From positions 3,534,001 through 3,598,000 of the forward strand of contig OZ242287.1 in assembly GCA_965207495.1 (NCBI GenBank): 64,000 bases of DNA, written 5' to 3'. Positions 1 to 7,570 of this stretch are shown here, piece by piece. The notes below the pieces were generated by a model. It did no database searches. It was not told where the DNA came from and saw only the letters and a program-made list of their open reading frames with translations. Source of the DNA: Bin5 sp965207495. Lineage in GTDB: Bacteria; Chloroflexota; Anaerolineae; Caldilineales; Caldilineaceae. Position 1 is the stretch's first letter; each line of letters opens with the position of its first letter. Position numbers and translations under genes: made by a program.

Positions 1-621
1 GATGAGGTTTTCCAACTCATCGAGAGTCTGTCAGGGGGCCAGCGCAGCCGCATCGCGCTGGCAAGGCTGGCGTTACAAGGCGCAAATTTCCTGATGTTGG
101 ACGAACCCACGAATCACCTGGACCTGGATAGCCAAGAGATCCTGCAGGATGCCTTGAGACAGTTTGATGGGACAATTTTGCTCGTCACCCATGATCGAGC
201 TCTCATCGACGCCCTGGCCACGCAAATCTGGCAGGTGACACCGAGCAAGGGGGACAGTCCCGGGCGGTTGGAGGTGTTCAAAGGCAGTTGGAAGCAGTGG
301 CAGGAGGAGCGACTTCAGACGGCCGGTACGGATTTGCCTAAGAAGGAGGAGACTGCGCCAACTGTTGCAGAAGAGGAGTGGGAGCGGCAGAGGGAAGTGC
401 GCCGGCAGCGGCAAAGGACGCAACGACAGGAGCAGGCCGTCGTCGAAACGGAGGAGCGAGTCGCTCGTATGGAAAACAGGTTGAGCGAGATTGAGGAAGG
501 CATGGCCCTAGCGAGCGCTCGACAGGATTTCGAGGAGCTGAAGGTGTTGCAGGCGCAGCACGGGGCCGTCTCCCAGCGGTTGGAGGAACTGATGGAAGAA
601 TGGGCTGCGCTGGCAGCATGA
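1..621 (+). CDS. ABC-F family ATPase, C-terminal part (partial at window start)
   Basis: This is the 3' part of an ABC-F protein; the reading frame is open from the first base, so the start and first ATPase domain lie outside the window. The visible part holds the second ABC signature (LSGGQRSR), the Walker B segment with the ABC-F hallmark DEPTNHLD, and the H-loop (LLVTHDR). A charged Glu/Arg/Gln-rich C-terminal extension of about 100 residues follows and is predicted to be a coiled coil. ABC-F proteins lack membrane domains and act on ribosomes, either as translation factors (EttA-, Uup-like) or in antibiotic resistance. The acidic-basic coiled tail resembles Uup/YdiF-type members, but the subfamily cannot be fixed without the N-terminal half. 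Confidence 0.93.
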   Translation, partial: DEVFQLIESLSGGQRSRIALARLALQGANFLMLDEPTNHLDLDSQEILQDALRQFDGTILLVTHDRALIDALATQIWQVTPSKGDSPGRLEVFKGSWKQWQEERLQTAGTDLPKKEETAPTVAEEEWERQREVRRQRQRTQRQEQAVVETEERVARMENRLSEIEEGMALASARQDFEELKVLQAQHGAVSQRLEELMEEWAALAA

Positions 622-626
622 CAGGC

Positions 627-656
627 TTGTCAGCAGTCCACTCTTTCAGCTAAAAT
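627..656 (+). promoter_or_regulatory. Candidate sigma70-type promoter for coaE-dnaJ
   Basis: TTGTCA (627-632) and TAAAAT (651-656) are separated by 18 bases, directly after the stop of the ABC-F gene and about 40 bases before coaE. The hexamers match the consensus at five of six positions each. Prediction from sequence only. Confidence 0.45.
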
Positions 657-699
657 AGGGCCCAAACGGGGCAACCATCTGTAAAGGGTTTAATTGGAC

Positions 700-1332
700 A
701 TGTCGCGAAAATCGCTGGTAATCGGGCTGACGGGCAACATCGCCACGGGCAAGAGCACGATTCTCAACTATCTGATGGAGAAATGTGCCTTCATCATCGA
801 TGCTGACAAGCTGGGTCACCGCGTGATCGAGCCGGGCGGTCAGGCTTACGATGCGGTTGTACGCGCTTTCGGTCGGGAGATTCTGAGGGAAGACGGGACG
901 ATCGATCGCAAAAGACTTGGCAAAATAGTCTTCTCCAATCCAATTGACCTGGGCAGGCTGGAGAAGATCGTTCATCCGAAGGTCTTCGAATTGGGAAAGC
1001 AGGAGATAGCCGATAACGAGGCCCCCATAATCGTTCTGGAAGCTATCAAGCTGCTCGAGGCAGGTTTGATGTCGACCCTTTGCGATGAAATCTGGGTCGT
1101 AACCTCCAGCTTGACCACCCAGTTGCGGCGACTCCTTGAGTCGCGCAGTATGGAGGAGGGCGAAGCCAGGCGCATGATCGATTTGCAACCTCCGCAGGCG
1201 GCTAAAGTGAACCAGGCCGATCGCGTCATCGAGAACGACGGCAGTCTGGCGGAATTACACTCTCAATTGGACGCGATCTGGGAGGAATTGAAGCGGCGCT
1301 ATCCGCGGCGGATGACGACGCTAGTACGATAA
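700..1332 (+). CDS. coaE: Dephospho-CoA kinase
   Basis: CoaE phosphorylates the 3'-hydroxyl of the dephospho-CoA ribose with ATP, the last step of coenzyme A synthesis, in the cytoplasm. The P-loop GNIATGKS lies near the N-terminus, followed by the family's IDADKLGHRVIEPG segment (substrate-binding Asp) and the lid region ending in QPPQAAKVNQADRVIENDG. The length of about 210 residues is normal. An ATG at 700 is used; a TTG six bases upstream at 694 has better spacing from the AAAGGG ribosome-binding site and cannot be excluded. It is followed after 16 bases by a small membrane protein gene and then dnaJ, probably on one transcript. Confidence 0.95.
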   Translation: MSRKSLVIGLTGNIATGKSTILNYLMEKCAFIIDADKLGHRVIEPGGQAYDAVVRAFGREILREDGTIDRKRLGKIVFSNPIDLGRLEKIVHPKVFELGKQEIADNEAPIIVLEAIKLLEAGLMSTLCDEIWVVTSSLTTQLRRLLESRSMEEGEARRMIDLQPPQAAKVNQADRVIENDGSLAELHSQLDAIWEELKRRYPRRMTTLVR

Positions 1333-1348
1333 AGGAGTCCTTAAAAAC

Positions 1349-1540
1349 ATGGACTTTCTGCGACGATTCTGGACCGATCACACAGTCCTGTCCAATTGGG
1401 CTGCCCTTGCCATCGGCTTTGTCGTGATACTGCTGTTCAGTGCACGGGGCGTCGGTTTTGACGGCTCGCAATGGGCGGCTCTTATCGGGGTAACCGTGGG
1501 CTTGGCCGGTTTGTGCGCATGGATCATAAGTTGGGAATAG
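1349..1540 (+). CDS. Small two-helix membrane protein, function unknown
   Basis: A 63-residue protein preceded by a clear AAAGGAG ribosome-binding site. Two hydrophobic segments, about residues 17-32 and 42-61, are separated by a short glycine-rich loop (RGVGFDGSQ), which predicts a hairpin in the membrane. It sits tightly between coaE and dnaJ (4 bases before the dnaJ start), so it is almost certainly co-transcribed with them. I do not recognise a family. The strong ribosome-binding site, operon position and membrane profile support a real gene. Confidence 0.7.
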   Translation: MDFLRRFWTDHTVLSNWAALAIGFVVILLFSARGVGFDGSQWAALIGVTVGLAGLCAWIISWE

Positions 1541-1544
1541 CTTC

Positions 1545-2666
1545 ATGAGCGAAAAGCGGGACTATTACGAGGTGCTTGGCATAGAGCGGGGCGCGGATGA
1601 ACAGGCGCTCAAAAGGGCCTTCCGCAAGCTGGCACAGCAGTACCACCCGGACGTCAATCCGGAGGCGGACGCGGAAGCCAAGTTCAAGGAGATCAACGAG
1701 GCCTACCAGATCTTAAGCGATCCGCAGAAGCGGGCGGTCTATGATCGTTTCGGGCATTCCGGGCTAGGTGGATCCGGGGGCTTCAGCGATTTCAGCCAGG
1801 GTTTTGGGGATCTGGGAAGCATATTCGAGGAAGTTTTCGGATTAGGCGGCATGGGGCGCGGAAACCGGCGGGCACCGCGCCGCGGTGCAGACCTGCGGGT
1901 AGACATCAGGTTGAACTTCGAGGATGCAGCCTTTGGCACGCAGGAAGAGATCGAGGTGCCGCGCATGGAGGACTGCGATGCCTGTCATGGCAGCGGCGCC
2001 GAGCCCGGTACTACGCCGGTAAGATGTTCGACCTGCGGCGGCAGCGGCGAGGTGCAGCGCCGTCAACAGAGCCCGCTTTTTGGTACGATTGTCACGGCAA
2101 CTACCTGCCCTGCCTGCCACGGAGAAGGCGAGGTCATCTCCACGGCATGCAGTCAATGCAACGGGCGCAAACGCGTACAGGTGTCCCGCAAGATCAAAGT
2201 TAATGTCCCGGCAGGCGTCGACAATGGAACGCGTATACGCCTGGCAGGAGAGGGCGAGGCCGGTACGTTGGGTGGCCCGCGCGGTAACCTTTACGTCATG
2301 CTCAGCGTTGAAGAGCATCCATTGTTTGAGCGTGATGAGTTTGATATTCATCTGGAACTGCCAATCAGCATACCCCAGGCAACTCTCGGCGCGACCGTAG
2401 AGATTCCAACTTTGGGGGGCGGGACGGAGAGTTTCGACATTCCTGCCGGGACGCAGACCGGAAGAAGTTTTCGCAAAGCGGGGATGGGGATTGCGCGTCT
2501 GCAACGCAGCGGCCGGGGCGACATGATCGTGACGGTGAAGGTAGTGACGCCGACCGACCTGACGGAAGAGCAGGAGATTCTGTTGCGGCAGCTTGCAGAG
2601 AGCCTGGGCGATGAAGTGAATGAACCGCGGCGCGGACTCCTTGACCGGATTTTGAGGCCGGACTAG
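1545..2666 (+). CDS. dnaJ: Chaperone protein DnaJ (Hsp40)
   Basis: This is a full-length type I DnaJ of 373 residues. The J domain (about 1-70) carries the HPD motif at 34-36 that stimulates DnaK ATPase. A Gly/Phe-rich linker follows to about residue 107. The zinc domain (about 144-208) has four cysteine repeats: CDACHGSG, CSTCGGSG, CPACHGEG and CSQCNGRK. The C-terminal substrate-binding beta domains and dimerisation tail complete it. It delivers unfolded proteins to DnaK in the cytoplasm. No dnaK or grpE is nearby; the neighbours are coaE and a small membrane protein, so this may be one of several dnaJ copies. Confidence 0.97.
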   Translation: MSEKRDYYEVLGIERGADEQALKRAFRKLAQQYHPDVNPEADAEAKFKEINEAYQILSDPQKRAVYDRFGHSGLGGSGGFSDFSQGFGDLGSIFEEVFGLGGMGRGNRRAPRRGADLRVDIRLNFEDAAFGTQEEIEVPRMEDCDACHGSGAEPGTTPVRCSTCGGSGEVQRRQQSPLFGTIVTATTCPACHGEGEVISTACSQCNGRKRVQVSRKIKVNVPAGVDNGTRIRLAGEGEAGTLGGPRGNLYVMLSVEEHPLFERDEFDIHLELPISIPQATLGATVEIPTLGGGTESFDIPAGTQTGRSFRKAGMGIARLQRSGRGDMIVTVKVVTPTDLTEEQEILLRQLAESLGDEVNEPRRGLLDRILRPD

Positions 2667-2701
2667 GACGCCCCAATCGTTGTTGCGAGCGCTCTTTCTC
2701 G

Positions 2702-3625
2702 TTACGGGCTCGCGATTCGGGGCCCCTGACTTCTGGATCGGGCTATAGCCGCCAGCTTGGGCCAGGACTGCAGAAGAATACCGGCCAATATCAGTATCAA
2801 CCCCGAGACCGCCGAAGCGTGCACAGGTTCGTCGAGGAACACTCTGACCAGTGGCAGCGAGAGTACAGGCGTCAGGTAGAGCAGATTTGAGACGATAAAG
2901 GTCTCGCCGTGTTTCAGCGCTTTAAACCAGAAGAGGTAGCTGACGCCGTTGACCAGAAGGCCATTGTAGAGCAGCCAACCCCAGACGGACAGCGAAGGCA
3001 GGGGGAGTTTGCCGGTCAAGGCGACGGCAGCGCCAGAGCATATGAGAGCAGCAAAGAAGTAGATGAAGGCGGCGACTGTCAGGTCGTAATTTGCCCGTCT
3101 GCCAAGGATTGAGAAGAGGGCAAAGACGAAAGCGCCGCTGAGAGCCAGCAGGTTTCCCGCCAAATTCTCCACCTGAAACTCCACCATTTGCCCCCGTGTA
3201 ACTATCACCACGACGCCGCTGAAACTGACAGCAATTGCGGTCAGACGGATAGGCGTTAGCCTCTGTCCCAGGAGCGGCACGGCCAGCAGGCTGATGAGGA
3301 TTGGCCAGGTGTAGGCCAGAACGAAGCCTTCGGCTGCGGACGTGTTTGCGAAGGCTCCGTACAGAAGCACGTAGTAGAGGAACGCCCCCAGAAAGCCCAA
3401 CCAGGCCAGGTGAGCAATGTCACGCAGCTTGTGCTGGAAGAGGCGGGCAGTTTTGCGTTGCCATAGGACCAGCACACCGAGCGCGATGGCCGAGAACACA
3501 GTGCTGTAGAAGAGCATCTGCAGATTGTTCAGCTCAACCAGGATCTTCTTCGAGGCAACAGGAATCGACGCCCACAGCAGAATGCACAGGGCAAGGTTTA
3601 GATAGGATTGGCGGCGGGGGGTCAT
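2702..3625 (-). CDS. EamA/DMT-family transporter
   Basis: A 307-residue integral membrane protein of the drug/metabolite transporter superfamily. It has ten predicted helices arranged as two EamA repeats, with the usual ending of a helix plus a short basic tail. Such proteins export metabolites or amino acids; the substrate cannot be told from sequence. The frame stays open well upstream, but that extension is Pro/Arg/His-rich and overlaps the divergent prmA gene, so I take the ATG that gives MTPRRQ, immediately before the first helix. It converges with dnaJ, leaving about 35 bases between stop codons. Confidence 0.88.
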   Translation of the reverse strand: MTPRRQSYLNLALCILLWASIPVASKKILVELNNLQMLFYSTVFSAIALGVLVLWQRKTARLFQHKLRDIAHLAWLGFLGAFLYYVLLYGAFANTSAAEGFVLAYTWPILISLLAVPLLGQRLTPIRLTAIAVSFSGVVVIVTRGQMVEFQVENLAGNLLALSGAFVFALFSILGRRANYDLTVAAFIYFFAALICSGAAVALTGKLPLPSLSVWGWLLYNGLLVNGVSYLFWFKALKHGETFIVSNLLYLTPVLSLPLVRVFLDEPVHASAVSGLILILAGILLQSWPKLAAIARSRSQGPRIASP

Positions 3626-3760
3626 GGCATTGGGTCGTGTGTTGGTATGGGTCGGGAAATTGGATTGTGAGGTCTCCGGAATTCCCCGCCTACTGAGGTG
3701 TGGTAGTATACCGCAGGTGCGGACACACCAAGAACGGAAGGCGGTCGAAACAAACACGCC

Positions 3761-4738
3761 ATGAACGACGAAAAGCTTGTCGAGATAGCGGTTGAAGTCG
3801 ATGGCGAGGCGGCCGAAGCGGTCGTCGAGCTCTTCAACCGTTACAACGGCGGCGACTGGATTGAGGACAGTGTAGCTGGCGAGGCGTCGGGCGGCGGGGC
3901 AGTGGTGGAGACGACGGGCTATGACGATTTCGGCGGCCCGGCGGCATGCGAGCTCAGTATGACAGTGAAGACCTACCTCAAGCCAGGCCCGCGCGGGCGC
4001 AGGATTCAGAGGCAGATTGAAGAAGGGCTGTGGCGTCTGCGCCTTCTGTACCCGATGCCAGAACCGGTGGCGCGAACCGTAAAGGAGGAGGACTGGGCGC
4101 ACGCCTGGAAAGAGCACTACAGGCCGCTGCGCATTGGGAGGCGTGTGCTGCTGACGCCGGCATGGGAGGAGCCGGAGGCGCTGCCCGGCGATGTGGTGGT
4201 ACGGCTTGAACCCGGGATGGCATTTGGCACGGGGCTGCACCCCACGACGCGACTCTGCGTGGCCGCGCTTGAAAAGCGGGTGCGGCCGGGTGACTCGTTT
4301 CTGGATATCGGCACGGGAAGCGGCGTCCTCGCCATCGCGGCTGCGAAGTTAGGGGCATTGCCTGTTTGGGCGACCGATATCGATCCGCTGGCGATTCGAG
4401 TGGCGAAGGAAAATGCGCTGCTGAACGGGATCACGCTTGCACACGATGGGCTGTTTATAGAACAAGGGTCTGTACCGGGGAAACAGGCCGGGCGTTTCCA
4501 GGTAATCACGGCCAACATCCTGGCTGAGATTCTGATCGGCCTCTTCGAATGTGCTTATGACAACGTACCCCTTGACGAACCCCTTGCACCGGGTGGCCAC
4601 CTGATACTTTCGGGCATCCTCGAGGAGAAAGCGGAGTTGGTATTGGCGGCCGCGGCCAATCACGGGTTGACAGAGGTCGAGCGCAGACAGGAGGGGGACT
4701 GGGTCGCCTTGGTGGTGCGGAGCGAAGATGCCGACTGA
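3761..4738 (+). CDS. prmA: Ribosomal protein L11 methyltransferase
   Basis: PrmA trimethylates amino groups of ribosomal protein L11 using S-adenosylmethionine. The 325-residue protein has an N-terminal substrate-recognition region, then the diagnostic PGMAFGTGLHPTTRL motif, a SAM-binding DIGTGSGVLAIAAAKLGA loop with downstream acidic DIDPLA, and the ITANILAEIL motif equivalent to the family's NIL segment. Its 3' end overlaps the start of rsmE by 11 bases, which supports translational coupling of two ribosome-modifying enzymes; this gene pair is common in bacteria. Confidence 0.93.
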   Translation: MNDEKLVEIAVEVDGEAAEAVVELFNRYNGGDWIEDSVAGEASGGGAVVETTGYDDFGGPAACELSMTVKTYLKPGPRGRRIQRQIEEGLWRLRLLYPMPEPVARTVKEEDWAHAWKEHYRPLRIGRRVLLTPAWEEPEALPGDVVVRLEPGMAFGTGLHPTTRLCVAALEKRVRPGDSFLDIGTGSGVLAIAAAKLGALPVWATDIDPLAIRVAKENALLNGITLAHDGLFIEQGSVPGKQAGRFQVITANILAEILIGLFECAYDNVPLDEPLAPGGHLILSGILEEKAELVLAAAANHGLTEVERRQEGDWVALVVRSEDAD

Positions 4739-5489
4739 AGACCGTGGGGGGAGCGGCGGAGACCACTGGTTCTTCCTTACAGCGATGCGCGCGGCGCCGG
4801 GTCAGGAAGTTGATCTTTCGTCTATCTCCCACCAGTTGAGCACGGTGCTGCGCTTGAAGAAGGGCATTGTGATCACGTTGCTCGATGGGAGCGGCGCGGC
4901 CTACCCAACCCGAATTGAGGCACTGGATGCAAAGAAGGCGACAGGCCGCGTTCTCGGCAGGGAGCCGGTGCGGGGTGAGCCTGGCATCAAGTTGACACTC
5001 TTTCAGTGCGCATTGAAAAGGGACCGATTTGAGTGGGTGTTGCAGAAGGGTACTGAGCTGGGTGTGAGCCAGTTCGTGCCGGTGATCAGCAGCCGAACGG
5101 TGGTTCGTCCCGCGGCACGGCTGCTGCAGAAGTATGAGCGGTGGCGTGCGATCATTCGAGAGGCGGCAGAGCAGAGCCGCAGGGGGCGGCTTCCAATTCT
5201 CGGAGAACCCCTTCTATGGGATGAAGCCCTTGTAGAGGGTGCCGGCCTTCGCCTGTTGCCCTGGGAAGACGCGGTCGAGAACAATTCAGGGTGGCGTCGC
5301 GCAAGTAGCAAAGCGGAGGAAGTTACGCTGCTTGTTGGACCGGAAGGAGGGATTAGCAAGGAGGAGGCAGATGCCGCTATCAAACAGGGGTGGCTGCCAC
5401 TGTCTCTCGGACCACGAGTCCTGCGGGCCGAGACTGCTGCGGTTGCCGCGGCGACGGTGGTCATGCATTCTGCCGGTGAGCTCGGTTGA
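4728..5489 (+). CDS. rsmE: 16S rRNA (uracil(1498)-N(3))-methyltransferase
   Basis: RsmE methylates N3 of U1498 in 16S rRNA. The 253-residue protein has an N-terminal PUA-like region and a C-terminal SPOUT fold. Motifs include KGTELGVSQFVPVIS, the EAAEQSRRGRLP segment, the SAM-knot LLVGPEGGISKEE, and the SLGPRVLRAETAAVAA ending, all typical of RsmE. The first ATG, inside the end of prmA, gives a slightly extended Gly/Asp-rich N-terminus before the expected WFF segment; a later start is possible. It is the last gene before a long noncoding stretch. Confidence 0.94.
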   Translation: MPTEDRGGSGGDHWFFLTAMRAAPGQEVDLSSISHQLSTVLRLKKGIVITLLDGSGAAYPTRIEALDAKKATGRVLGREPVRGEPGIKLTLFQCALKRDRFEWVLQKGTELGVSQFVPVISSRTVVRPAARLLQKYERWRAIIREAAEQSRRGRLPILGEPLLWDEALVEGAGLRLLPWEDAVENNSGWRRASSKAEEVTLLVGPEGGISKEEADAAIKQGWLPLSLGPRVLRAETAAVAAATVVMHSAGELG

Positions 5490-5628
5490 ATTTCCGCCAG
5501 CATAGGTCTGGGTCATGCGGGACAGGAAGGATCAGAAGTGTGCAATCCAGATTTCGGGGCGGGAACCGTCAGGCGGGGGATTATGCCGGCGGTGGCAGTT
5601 ATTGTTCACCGGTCTCTGGAGAGACACA

Positions 5629-5800
5629 GGGCAGGCACAAGGCCTGCCCCTACCGGAGCGTTTGGGGGAAACACTGTTGGCTAGACACGTTGCCGGGGAA
5701 GAATGAGCACGGTGGCTAGCAAGGGCGGGGCGTTGCGGGGGCGCAGCCCCTGCACAAGGGAGGGCCGAAGGCCCGACCGCCCAAAAACCAGTGGTCAGTG
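5629..5800 (+). repeat. Dispersed structured repeat, copy A
   Basis: A direct-orientation copy of a sequence also present at 43326-43511. It opens with a perfect 8-bp inverted repeat (GGGCAGGC, loop ACAAG, GCCTGCCC). A central part follows that differs from copy B by roughly a dozen substitutions and small indels. The 60-base block at 5723-5782 is identical in both copies and can fold as a three-way junction: outer stem GGGCGG/CCGCCC, inner hairpins GGGGC-GCA-GCCCC and GGGCC-GAA-GGCCC. Both copies end in AGTGGTCAGTG. Short open frames across it read differently in each copy and are not supported as genes. Confidence 0.9.
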
Positions 5801-6359
5801 TTCGGTAGTTAGTGGACGGTTTCCGGAGATTAGGTTGGGAACCGACCAGGGTAAGGTTGCTACCGAGAAACGGTAGTTCATGCCCATTTCAGGATGCACT
5901 TAATCAGTGACTTTTCTTGACAAGCAGCTTGCTTTCATCGTACAATCGCCGCGTCCTGTCCTTTTGCCATTCAGATCACTTCCCCTTTGATTTCAGATCC
6001 CTTCGCGGGAGGAGCCACACTTCGGCAGGAAGACTCGCGTTGAATGACCTCACTGTGAACCATAGGGTCCCCGAGGAGGGATGACGGTTGTCACGACATG
6101 GGCGGGGCAACCATTACCGACTTTTTTCTATTGGTCTGCCTCAGAAAAGTTGGCGGGGCACCAGTTCGCTACTTGGATAGTCTGAAATTCACTTCGTTTT
6201 GGCTGAACGTTTGATACAGTATAGGCTTGGCTGCATACCCGTGTTGACTTGCGGCAAGGATCAAGTCAATTGAGACTCTGTCTACAAGGTGGACGTACTA
6301 CAAGCTGGACGTATTGGGTAGCACTCATTTTTCACCAACGAGGACAAAGGAGAGGCACG
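5801..6359. other. Noncoding stretch and long leader of the sugar ABC operon
   Basis: No protein-coding signal is convincing here. It holds a short hairpin (CTACCG-AGAAA-CGGTAG near 5856-5872), the promoter described at 5917-5946, and about 400 bases of apparent 5' leader. A 34-codon frame at 6081 has GAGGAGGG touching its ATG, too close for normal initiation, so I do not call it. The last bases before the lipoprotein gene carry the ribosome-binding site AAAGGAG. Confidence 0.5.
5917..5946 (+). promoter_or_regulatory. Strong sigma70-type promoter upstream of sugar ABC operon
   Basis: A perfect -35 hexamer TTGACA (5917-5922), an 18-base spacer and TACAAT (5941-5946, one mismatch from TATAAT). 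Transcription from here would start near 5953 and give a leader of about 400 bases before the substrate-binding lipoprotein, long enough for post-initiation control. Confidence 0.6.
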
Positions 6360-7463
6360 ATGAAGAGCAAGAGGTATCTATTTGCAGTCCTGGTTCTTGC
6401 ACTGGCTGTGATCGTATTGACAGCGTGCGAGACTCAGACTGTGGAAGTTGAAGTGACGCGTGTCGTAGATGTAACGGCTACTCCTATGGCTGTCACTTTC
6501 CATGAAGAGTCGGCCATTGAGGAAATGACTTCACCGCATCAGTGTAAGCCCCTGGCGACGCTCCCAACCACATTCTCGCAGCCCTGGCGCCTTGGATTTA
6601 TCAATCCCAACCTGGCACATCCATTCTTTGGTGAATGGTCGGGTGCGATGAAGACAGCCGCAGAGTTCTACGGGGTGGAGTTCTTCGAGTCGGACGCGGC
6701 AGGCGACTATGCGACCGAGCCGGACCTGCTTGAGACGCTGCTGCTGAACGACCTGAGCATTGTTGGCGCCCACGGGCCCAATGTATATGAAGGCCTTGCG
6801 CTGCGCGCGCTCGACGAAGGCATTCAGTTCATCGGCATCGACAATGGCCCCAGTGAATACACGCCGATCGTATACGGTATCCCCGATGGGATCGCCGGCA
6901 TGCGCGGTGCGGAGCTGCTGGTCGAGGGCGTAAGGCAGCGCATGCAGGAGGATTGGGCCGGTCGTGAGCTGTTCTTCATCGAGTTGACCCACGGCGGTAT
7001 CCCTGCCTGCGTCACACGCACCGGCTCGGCCGCCTCCACCTTCCAGGAAGCAATGGAGTTGGATGACGACCATGTTCTGATGGCGGACCTGACCACAGGC
7101 CGCTCCGCAGAAGACATGGTGAACGACACCATGACAGCGAATCCAGACGGCGTTTTCGCGATGATTCCCTGCTGGGACGGACTTGGCATCGGCCCGTACA
7201 ATGCCGTTGCTGAAGCGGGTAACGAAGCGGATGTTATGCTGGTAACGCTGGGCGGCGATGAACCGCCGGCCAAGTTCCTGAAGACCAGGCCGATGGGCTA
7301 CTACGGGTTCATCGAATTCCAGCCTTACTGTGAGGGTTGGGGCTGGGTCGAGGTAGCGCTCGCCACGCTGGAAGGTCTGCCGTTCGAGACCTACCAGGTG
7401 CGCAAGGCTATTACCCAAGAGACTGTCGATCAGCGCTACGCTGAGCTGTACGAGTCCGAATAG
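6360..7463 (+). CDS. Sugar ABC transporter substrate-binding lipoprotein
   Basis: A 367-residue periplasmic-binding-protein type I (ribose/galactose class) anchored as a lipoprotein. The signal peptide runs to a lipobox LTAC with Cys23. The frame is open further upstream, but this ATG has AAAGGAG six to seven bases ahead and begins the signal peptide directly. Typical class features include the N-lobe segment around NLAHPFFGEW, the hinge-side GIDNGPSEYTP and the ligand-contacting segment MIPCWDGLG. It captures a sugar or related solute outside the membrane for the two permeases encoded next. A stable hairpin just after its stop may raise its level over the downstream genes. Confidence 0.88.
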   Translation: MKSKRYLFAVLVLALAVIVLTACETQTVEVEVTRVVDVTATPMAVTFHEESAIEEMTSPHQCKPLATLPTTFSQPWRLGFINPNLAHPFFGEWSGAMKTAAEFYGVEFFESDAAGDYATEPDLLETLLLNDLSIVGAHGPNVYEGLALRALDEGIQFIGIDNGPSEYTPIVYGIPDGIAGMRGAELLVEGVRQRMQEDWAGRELFFIELTHGGIPACVTRTGSAASTFQEAMELDDDHVLMADLTTGRSAEDMVNDTMTANPDGVFAMIPCWDGLGIGPYNAVAEAGNEADVMLVTLGGDEPPAKFLKTRPMGYYGFIEFQPYCEGWGWVEVALATLEGLPFETYQVRKAITQETVDQRYAELYESE

Positions 7464-7489
7464 GATAGACGCGAACAGCAAAGAATTTC

Positions 7490-7518
7490 GAGGGTGGGGC
7501 TAGTTCGGCCTCACCCTC
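7490..7518 (+). terminator. Stem-loop between binding-protein and permease genes
   Basis: An 11-bp inverted repeat (GAGGGTGGGGC with GCCTCACCCTC, one G-T wobble) around a 7-base loop. No real T-run follows, so it is more likely a transcript-stabilising or partial-termination element than a full terminator. The position, right after the binding-protein gene, is usual for adjusting stoichiometry in ABC import operons. Confidence 0.45.
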
Positions 7519-7570
7519 TCTGCATTGGAACAGGTTCCGTCTTCCCTTAGAAAGGTTCTGGCAGGCCGAT

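Noticed and set aside
3626..4240. N-terminal extension of the EamA frame (about 205 codons)
   Set aside because: It overlaps prmA on the opposite strand and has no membrane helices or conserved sequence.
5486..5719. Open frames across repeat copy A (GRHKACPYR-type translations) and, at 43313-43498, across copy B
   Set aside because: The two copies translate differently and the frames have no start signals; they are translations of structured repeat DNA.
6081..6185. 34-codon frame with GAGGAGGG directly before its ATG in the sugar operon leader
   Set aside because: Spacing is too short for normal initiation and there is no conserved feature; could be tested by ribosome profiling.
6531..7481. 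316-codon minus-strand frame opposite the sugar-binding protein
   Set aside because: Antisense shadow of a well-supported lipoprotein gene; no conserved motif or ribosome-binding site.
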